From Natronolimnohabitans sp. A-GB9 (GTDB taxonomy: Archaea; Halobacteriota; Halobacteria; Halobacteriales; Natrialbaceae), in NCBI RefSeq assembly GCF_030848565.1, contig NZ_JAVDDV010000005.1, forward strand, positions 186,001 to 250,000: DNA of 64,000 nucleotides, in the 5' to 3' direction. A program made the translations under genes and the position numbers. The notes below the pieces were generated by a model that was given only the letters and a program-made list of their open reading frames with translations, was not told the DNA's origin and did no database searches. Positions 59,845 to 64,000 of the stretch are shown piece after piece (the stretch's first letter is position 1; the number at the start of each line of letters is the position of its first letter).

Positions 59845-60078
59845 TCAACTCGAGTCTCCCGAACGGGTGTGGGTGCTCCCGGTCGTATCGACTCCGAGCA
59901 GATAGTTGCCGCCGCAGAAACAGGTTACCGCGTTCCAGAGGAGTCCTGCGCCGGCGATGCCGGCGACCGCGGCGCGCTCGGGCCGATCGTCCCAGTACGC
60001 TGCGGCTGCCATCACCAGCAGCCAGATTCCGAGTACCCCGCGCACGATTCGGTCGATACCACCGACGTTTCGTTGCAT
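59845..60078 (-). CDS. DUF2892 small membrane protein
   Basis: 77 aa. MQRNVGGIDRIVRGVLGIWL (residues 1-20) and the GNAVTCFCGGN-like WNAVTCFCGGNYLLGVDTTG (about 48-67) are typical of DUF2892/YgaP-like two-helix proteins (R-x-x-G; CPL/F-like Cys). Two helices: LGIWLLVMAAAAYW and AGIAGAGLLWNAVTCF. Function unknown; some relatives are fused to rhodanese domains. Start chosen at the ATG at 60078; the upstream extension is basic noise. Convergent with the Kae1-Bud32 gene. Confidence 0.82.
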   Translation of the reverse strand: MQRNVGGIDRIVRGVLGIWLLVMAAAAYWDDRPERAAVAGIAGAGLLWNAVTCFCGGNYLLGVDTTGSTHTRSGDSS

Positions 60079-60246
60079 ACGCGAACCGACGACTGACTGG
60101 GTAAAAAAGCTATAATGCCATCGATACGATAGCGACGGCGTCGAGTGGCGTTCGCCGTGACTGTCCTCGATCCCGTTTCGGGTGTCGATTTCAGTTCCGA
60201 AGACGAGCACCAAATACTCATATCATGGGAGACCGTACGGTCGCCC

Positions 60247-60537
60247 ATGGCAGACAAACCGACCTCCGGAGAGATTCTCGGGGTACCGTATAACTTCGAA
60301 CGACCCAGCCTGGGCCGCATGATCTCCGCGTACTGGCAGCCCGGCGAAGGGATGCTCGTCGAGAAGCCCTTCGGCGTTGGCTACACGCTGAACCTCGCAA
60401 ACTGGCGCTCGTGGGTCGTCGTGCTCGTCGCCGGTGCGCTCCTCTGGCACCAGGAACAGCGTTCCTCGAGCGGAGAGCAAGAGCCCGAGGACGAACCCGT
60501 AGAGGTCATCGTCGACGACGACGAGTCGGCTGACTAA
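60247..60537 (+). CDS. DUF5808-type small membrane protein
   Basis: 96 aa. MADKPTSGEILGVPYNFERP (residues 1-20) then GYTLNLANWRSWVVVLVAGA (about 45-64) is the haloarchaeal pattern where a DUF5808-like 'GVPYNFERPS' start precedes a single helix. The C-terminus is an acidic tail. Function unknown. Divergent from the DUF2892 gene, with a possible TATA region CAAATACTCATATC about 40 bp upstream. Confidence 0.78.
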   Translation: MADKPTSGEILGVPYNFERPSLGRMISAYWQPGEGMLVEKPFGVGYTLNLANWRSWVVVLVAGALLWHQEQRSSSGEQEPEDEPVEVIVDDDESAD

Positions 60538-60642
60538 CCCTTTCGGACACGCCGTTTTCGACGGGTTCTGGTATCGACGAGAGTGATCAGTCGATCACGC
60601 GGGATCGACGACGCTTTCCCGTCGCCGCGACGTCTCCCGCAC

Positions 60643-61194
60643 ATGGCCATCCGATTCGTCACGAGCAACGAAGGGAAAGTCCGTGAGGCACGGGAGTATC
60701 TCGCCGATATCGAGCCCGTCGAACAGGTCCAGTACGACTACACGGAGATCCAGAGCGACTCGCTCGAGGAGATCGCCACCCACGGCGCTCGCGAAACGTT
60801 CGACGCACTCGAGGACGACGACCCGGTGATCGTCGACGACACGGGACTGTTCGTCGACGCACTGGGGGGGTTTCCGGGACCGTACTCGGCGTACGTCGAG
60901 GACACCGTCGGGGTCGACCGGCTCTGGCGACTCGCAAGCGAAGAGGAGGACAAACGGGCCCGTTTCACGACCGTGCTCGCCTACGCCGACGAAACCGGCA
61001 CGGAGACGTTTACGGGGTCGGTCGCCGGAACCCTCGTCGCTCCCCGCGGTGAAGGTGGCTTCGGCTACGACCCGATCTTCGAGTACAACGGGCAGACACT
61101 GGCCGAGATGGACACCGAAGAGAAAAACGCCATCTCCCACCGTGGACGCGCCCTCGCCGCGTTCGCGGAGTGGTACGCCGACCGCGAGGCGTAG
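60643..61194 (+). CDS. non-canonical purine NTP pyrophosphatase (RdgB/HAM1 family)
   Basis: 183 aa. N-terminus MAIRFVTSNEGKVREAREYL (the S/T-N-x-x-K motif, residues 7-12), catalytic acidic pair VIVDDTGLFVDALGGFPGPY (about 62-81) and GGFGYDPIFEYNGQTLAEM (about 137-155) followed by ISHRGRAL. It hydrolyses ITP, dITP and XTP to protect DNA and RNA from deaminated purines. ATG at 60643. Single gene. Confidence 0.94.
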   Translation: MAIRFVTSNEGKVREAREYLADIEPVEQVQYDYTEIQSDSLEEIATHGARETFDALEDDDPVIVDDTGLFVDALGGFPGPYSAYVEDTVGVDRLWRLASEEEDKRARFTTVLAYADETGTETFTGSVAGTLVAPRGEGGFGYDPIFEYNGQTLAEMDTEEKNAISHRGRALAAFAEWYADREA

Positions 61195-61204
61195 TTCTCC
61201 CGAC

Positions 61205-61318
61205 TCATACTGCCGGACAGAACTATTCAACGATCGGTCGCGATACTGCGGCCGTCCCAACGGGTGACGGCCGCGAGTTCGCGACCGACGTGTTACTGAC
61301 TGCTGTCCGGTAGTATCA
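61205..61318. repeat. S-family palindromic element, copy S3
   Basis: 114 bp, ends TCATACTGCCGGACAG and CTGTCCGGTAGTATCA, interior arms as in S1 and S2. It lies between the pyrophosphatase gene (ends 61194) and the leftward PIN-like gene (ends 61411). Confidence 0.85.
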
Positions 61319-61410
61319 CCTGTGGTTCTCGTAGAGACCGCTATCAGTCGGTGTCGGCGACACCACGACCAGCCTGTGGGGTCGTCCGGAGGTCGACGCC
61401 GGGGACCGTC

Positions 61411-61884
61411 TCACGTACGGGGATCCTGGTCCGGTCCAGGGTACTCGCCGCCTTCGGCCGCCTCGTAGAGGCTCTCGGCATCGAACAGCTTCGTGAACGC
61501 ATCCGGCGGACGGACGCTGACCGACACGCGTGGCTGCAATGAGAGTCCGGCCTGTGCGGAGCCGAGTGCCTCGTCGTAAGAGAGGACGTGGGCTGCCTGC
61601 CCCCGGTAGGCCGACGCCAGCGCCGGGTGGTCGTCCTCGGGGTGCTCGACGGCGACCCGTTCGTCCCCGAGTCGCCGTCGGTGAGCAGCCGCGAGGTCGG
61701 CGTCGGCGAGTTCCGTGACCAGCCGTTCCGTTCGATCGAGCAACTCCTCGCTTGCGACCAGCTCGACCCAGGAGTGGCGACGGACGTGATCGAGGGCGTC
61801 GCGTGCGTCGCCACCGACGAGCAGGTCGGCCGCGAGCACCTCGCTGTCGGCGACGACGCGTGCGGGGTTTGGCTGCTCAGCCAT
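61411..61884 (-). CDS. PIN-domain-like protein
   Basis: 157 aa. VVADSEVLAADLLVGGDARD (about residues 10-29) places an Asp in a strand-loop like the first PIN acidic residue; later HPEDDHPALASAYRGQAAHV (about 81-100) and LSYDEALG supply further acidic positions in PIN order. If catalytic, it would be a Mg-dependent RNase or VapC-like toxin; the full acidic quartet cannot be confirmed. Its ATG overlaps the 38-aa upstream gene by 8 bp, the tight coupling typical of antitoxin-toxin pairs. Confidence 0.62.
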   Translation of the reverse strand: MAEQPNPARVVADSEVLAADLLVGGDARDALDHVRRHSWVELVASEELLDRTERLVTELADADLAAAHRRRLGDERVAVEHPEDDHPALASAYRGQAAHVLSYDEALGSAQAGLSLQPRVSVSVRPPDAFTKLFDAESLYEAAEGGEYPGPDQDPRT

Positions 61885-61993
61885 CGTCTTCCTCCGTGTT
61901 CTCCGGTAAGCCGTCTGCTGCCCTCCGGATGGCCTCGAGGTCGACGTCGTACGCTGCCCCGCGTTCGAAGAGTTCGGCCCAGCTCGCTGTCAT
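61877..61993 (-). CDS. 38-aa protein, possible partner of the PIN-like gene
   Basis: An ATG at 61993 opens MTASWAELFERGAAYDVDLE, then AIRRAADGLPENTEEDDG, 38 codons ending TGA 6 bp inside the PIN-like gene. A more upstream in-frame start (62137) is possible but adds a non-conserved stretch. The pattern 'SWxxLFERGxxYDV' recurs in small haloarchaeal proteins. It could be an antitoxin-like peptide or a conserved microprotein. A GCCGTTTTTCTTC stretch about 25 bp upstream may be its promoter. Confidence 0.5.
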   Translation of the reverse strand: MTASWAELFERGAAYDVDLEAIRRAADGLPENTEEDDG

Positions 61994-62143
61994 CAGCGGC
62001 TCTTCGATGGCCGGGAAGAAAAACGGCGTGTCTCCGGTATTGAGCGAATTTCGTATAGCGATAATCGGTACATTCAGGATCACGATACCCGATTCGTCGG
62101 TTCGCTCGTTCGTGACACACCGCCCGACAAGCGCCATCTCGAG

Positions 62144-63247
62144 CTATGCCCGACGCGAGAGCAGCCAGAACGCGACGGTGCCGAGGACGAACGCGACGCC
62201 GACGTTGACCGCGAGGCCGACGACCCCGACGCCGAGGACGACCGCGAGCGAACGATGGCCGGAGACGGGTTCGAACGCCGCGCGGGCCAACTCGATGGAG
62301 ACGACCACGAGCAGGACGCCGAGGACGGCAAGCGGGAAGGCGGCGAGTAAGGCGCCGGTAGCCACGAGCGCGAGCGCGAGGTAGCCGATCCCCAACAGGA
62401 CGTTCGCACCGCCGGTTCGAGCGCCGAAGGCGTACTTGCCCGCGAGTCCGCCACTGCCGTGACACATCGGGACGCCGCCGATCGGGATCGCCGCGAGACA
62501 GGTCGCACCCATACTGCTCGACAGTTCGTCCGGCGAGACGTCCCGATCGTAGAGATCGCCACAGAGCAACGCGGTCGCGATCGCCGCGTTCCCGATCGTC
62601 ATTCCCAACTGTGCGACGGTCCCTTCTATGGCCGCCCCGGATAGCGACGGTGTTCCAGCGGGAAAGAGGGCGAATTCGGGCGCTCGAGGCGTCGGGACAC
62701 CCGCCGTCGCGACGGCTGCGATCCCTCCCAGACCGAGGACGACCAGAACGCTTGCCTGTCGATAGCCGACCATCGCCAACAGTCCGACGATCGCCAGACC
62801 GGCGACGGCTACCGGGAGGTTGCCAGTCGAGAGGCCGACGGCTGCCTCGAGCAACAGCAAGGCGACGGCAAACTGGACGCCACGGATCACGGGTTCACCG
62901 ACGATACGCTGGAGCCGACCGATCAGTCCCAGTCGTCCGACGACGAGCAAGACCCCGCCTGCGAGTAGGCCCGCCGCGGCGAATTCGGGATAGGACAGCG
63001 AGCCGACGATCGCCAGACCGATCAGTGCCTTCATCGGCTCGACCGATAACGGCATTCCGTAGTACAGCCCCCAAACGATCTGGAAGACACCGAAGCCAAC
63101 CAAGACGTGAGGCAGGGAGACGCTGGTCGTCGCCGCCAGTGCGACCAACAGGGGAAGTACCGTAACCGAATCCCCTAGCGCACCCGTCAGTTCAGATATC
63201 GAGAACTCGAGTTCGGAATCAGACGTGAAACTGTACGAGTGCGCCAC
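62144..63247 (-). CDS. MOT1/SulP-like molybdate (or sulfate) permease
   Basis: 367 aa with about ten to eleven helices. The MOT1 marks are MPLSVEPMKALIGLAIVGSL (about residues 64-83) and PMCHGSGGLAGKYAFGARTG (about 261-280). These are the two anion-binding loops of MOT1-type molybdate transporters, a branch of the SulP superfamily lacking the STAS domain. Import of molybdate (or tungstate) would serve the formate dehydrogenase, AOR-like and YqeC-linked enzymes elsewhere in the window. GTG start at 63247; no better ATG gives a full protein. Confidence 0.85.
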   Translation of the reverse strand: MAHSYSFTSDSELEFSISELTGALGDSVTVLPLLVALAATTSVSLPHVLVGFGVFQIVWGLYYGMPLSVEPMKALIGLAIVGSLSYPEFAAAGLLAGGVLLVVGRLGLIGRLQRIVGEPVIRGVQFAVALLLLEAAVGLSTGNLPVAVAGLAIVGLLAMVGYRQASVLVVLGLGGIAAVATAGVPTPRAPEFALFPAGTPSLSGAAIEGTVAQLGMTIGNAAIATALLCGDLYDRDVSPDELSSSMGATCLAAIPIGGVPMCHGSGGLAGKYAFGARTGGANVLLGIGYLALALVATGALLAAFPLAVLGVLLVVVSIELARAAFEPVSGHRSLAVVLGVGVVGLAVNVGVAFVLGTVAFWLLSRRA

Positions 63248-63353
63248 TAACGGGAGTTTAAGCCGGTGCTCACTTCATTGTTTTCAGTAACCGTTTCCGG
63301 TTCCTGAGCCCGTTATTTGTTGGGTCGTACGGTTACGGGGTCCGGCTGACCGA

Positions 63354-64000
63354 CTACGACGTGGTCGTCGACTCCAGGGTGGCCTGAAGCACTGACTCGA
63401 GTGTCGCCCGGTCCTCGGCGTCGAGTGGCCGTAACGGTCGTCGGAGGGTGCCGGCCGGTTGGCCACGCATCTCGAGGGCCGTCTTGACGCCGGGAACGCC
63501 GTACTCTGACGTGATGGCGCGGTTGAGTTCGACGAGCGCGGCATTTCGCTCGCGTGCGTCGGCGGTCCGGCCCGTCTCCTGGAGGCGATAGATCTCGCTC
63601 GCGCGAGCGGGCGCGACGTTGCCAAGCGCGAGGACGCCGCCGTCGGCGCCGACAGCAAGTCCCGCTGCATAGGTGCTGCCGCTCCCGACCAGCACTGAAA
63701 ACGCCTCGTCGGCGGTCAGCTCGACGAGACGTTGGATCGACTCGAGACTGCCACTCGAGTCCTTGATACCGACGACGTTGTCGTGGGCAGCGAGCGATGC
63801 GGCCGTCTCGGGGGCGAGTTGCTGGTCGGTAAACTTCGGAACGCTATACAGAACGATCGGAACCGGGGACTCGTCGGCGAGGTCGCGGTAGTACGACTCG
63901 AGTGTGTCGTCGTCGGCACCGTAGTAGGAGGGGGTAACCACGAGCGCCGCGTCGGCGCCCGCTTCGGCGGCGCGTTCGGTGGTCTCGAGAGTCGGTTCGT
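63354..64000 (-). CDS. DapA/NanA-family aldolase, 3' part (cut by window edge)
   Basis: The visible C-terminal ~215 residues contain ALVVTPSYYG, VPIVLYSVPKFTDQQL and the Schiff-base lysine in NVVGIKDSSGSLESIQ, typical of the dihydrodipicolinate synthase/KDG-aldolase superfamily. The reading frame runs unbroken to base 64000 (LETTERAAEAGADA...), so the N-terminus and start lie outside the window. The VLYSVP (not VLYNVP) variant and lack of neighbours leave the substrate open: KDG aldolase, DapA or a sugar-acid aldolase. Confidence 0.88.
   Translation of the reverse strand, partial: EPTLETTERAAEAGADAALVVTPSYYGADDDTLESYYRDLADESPVPIVLYSVPKFTDQQLAPETAASLAAHDNVVGIKDSSGSLESIQRLVELTADEAFSVLVGSGSTYAAGLAVGADGGVLALGNVAPARASEIYRLQETGRTADARERNAALVELNRAITSEYGVPGVKTALEMRGQPAGTLRRPLRPLDAEDRATLESVLQATLESTTTS

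Overview
The window is chromosomal DNA of a halophilic archaeon (class Halobacteria). The evidence is the GC-rich sequence, very acidic proteins, many genes whose TATA box lies about 25-30 bp before the start codon (leaderless transcripts), Tat-type signals (PstS lipoprotein, beta-helix protein, formate dehydrogenase), archaeal informational genes (EF-1alpha, S10, S24e, S27ae, a Kae1-Bud32 fusion), SepF, and a bacterio-opsin-activator-type HTH regulator. I cannot name the species from sequence alone; a member of the Natrialba/Natrinema/Haloterrigena group is plausible but is only inference.

Layout. 0-2 kb: small conserved genes and a UPF0324 (YeiH-like) permease. 2.5-6.2 kb: the pstSCAB phosphate ABC transporter, with no phoU next to it. 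6.2-14 kb: an unidentified 477-aa protein, a secreted beta-helix protein, trpB, a YqeC-like GTPase-type protein, a glycosyltransferase, and two membrane-anchored charged low-complexity proteins. 14-24.6 kb: an S9 peptidase, then a formate dehydrogenase operon (fdhA-fdhB-nrfD-torD) read leftward, divergent from an aldehyde ferredoxin oxidoreductase homologue that lacks all of the family's iron-sulfur ligands. 24.7-33.6 kb: mutS, universal-stress proteins, an amino-acid permease, a tRNA-binding protein, a DUF1028 protein, sepF and an HTH regulator. 33.8-48.7 kb: metabolic housekeeping (citrate synthase, threonine deaminase, CoaD, ROK kinase, NifU-type protein, ACT protein plus homoserine dehydrogenase) mixed with more Usp paralogues. 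49-50.5 kb: EF-1alpha and S10. 51.9-53.6 kb: a tRNA-Ala(CGC) followed by several duplicated or inverted copies of its 3' end and a small, more AT-rich accessory patch. 54-64 kb: beta-propeller proteins, S24e/S27ae/Kae1-Bud32, an ITP pyrophosphatase, a PIN-like pair, a MOT1-type molybdate permease (a possible supplier for the Mo/W enzymes at 17-24 kb), and the 3' part of a DapA-family aldolase cut by the window edge.

The most striking non-coding feature is a set of three families of short palindromic elements, about 82-114 bp, scattered through the window. I call them R (ends TSATACGG...CCGTATCA), S (ends TCATACTG...CAGTATCA) and T (ends CTATAGTA...TACTATAG). They lie between genes, often between convergent genes, and repeatedly their terminal bases form the stop codon of the adjacent gene. 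An R and an S copy have each entered a T copy at the same position. They look like non-autonomous mobile elements that have been adopted as gene-end or terminator modules. A possible structured small RNA or leader before ilvA and the degenerate AOR protein are the other main candidates for new biology.
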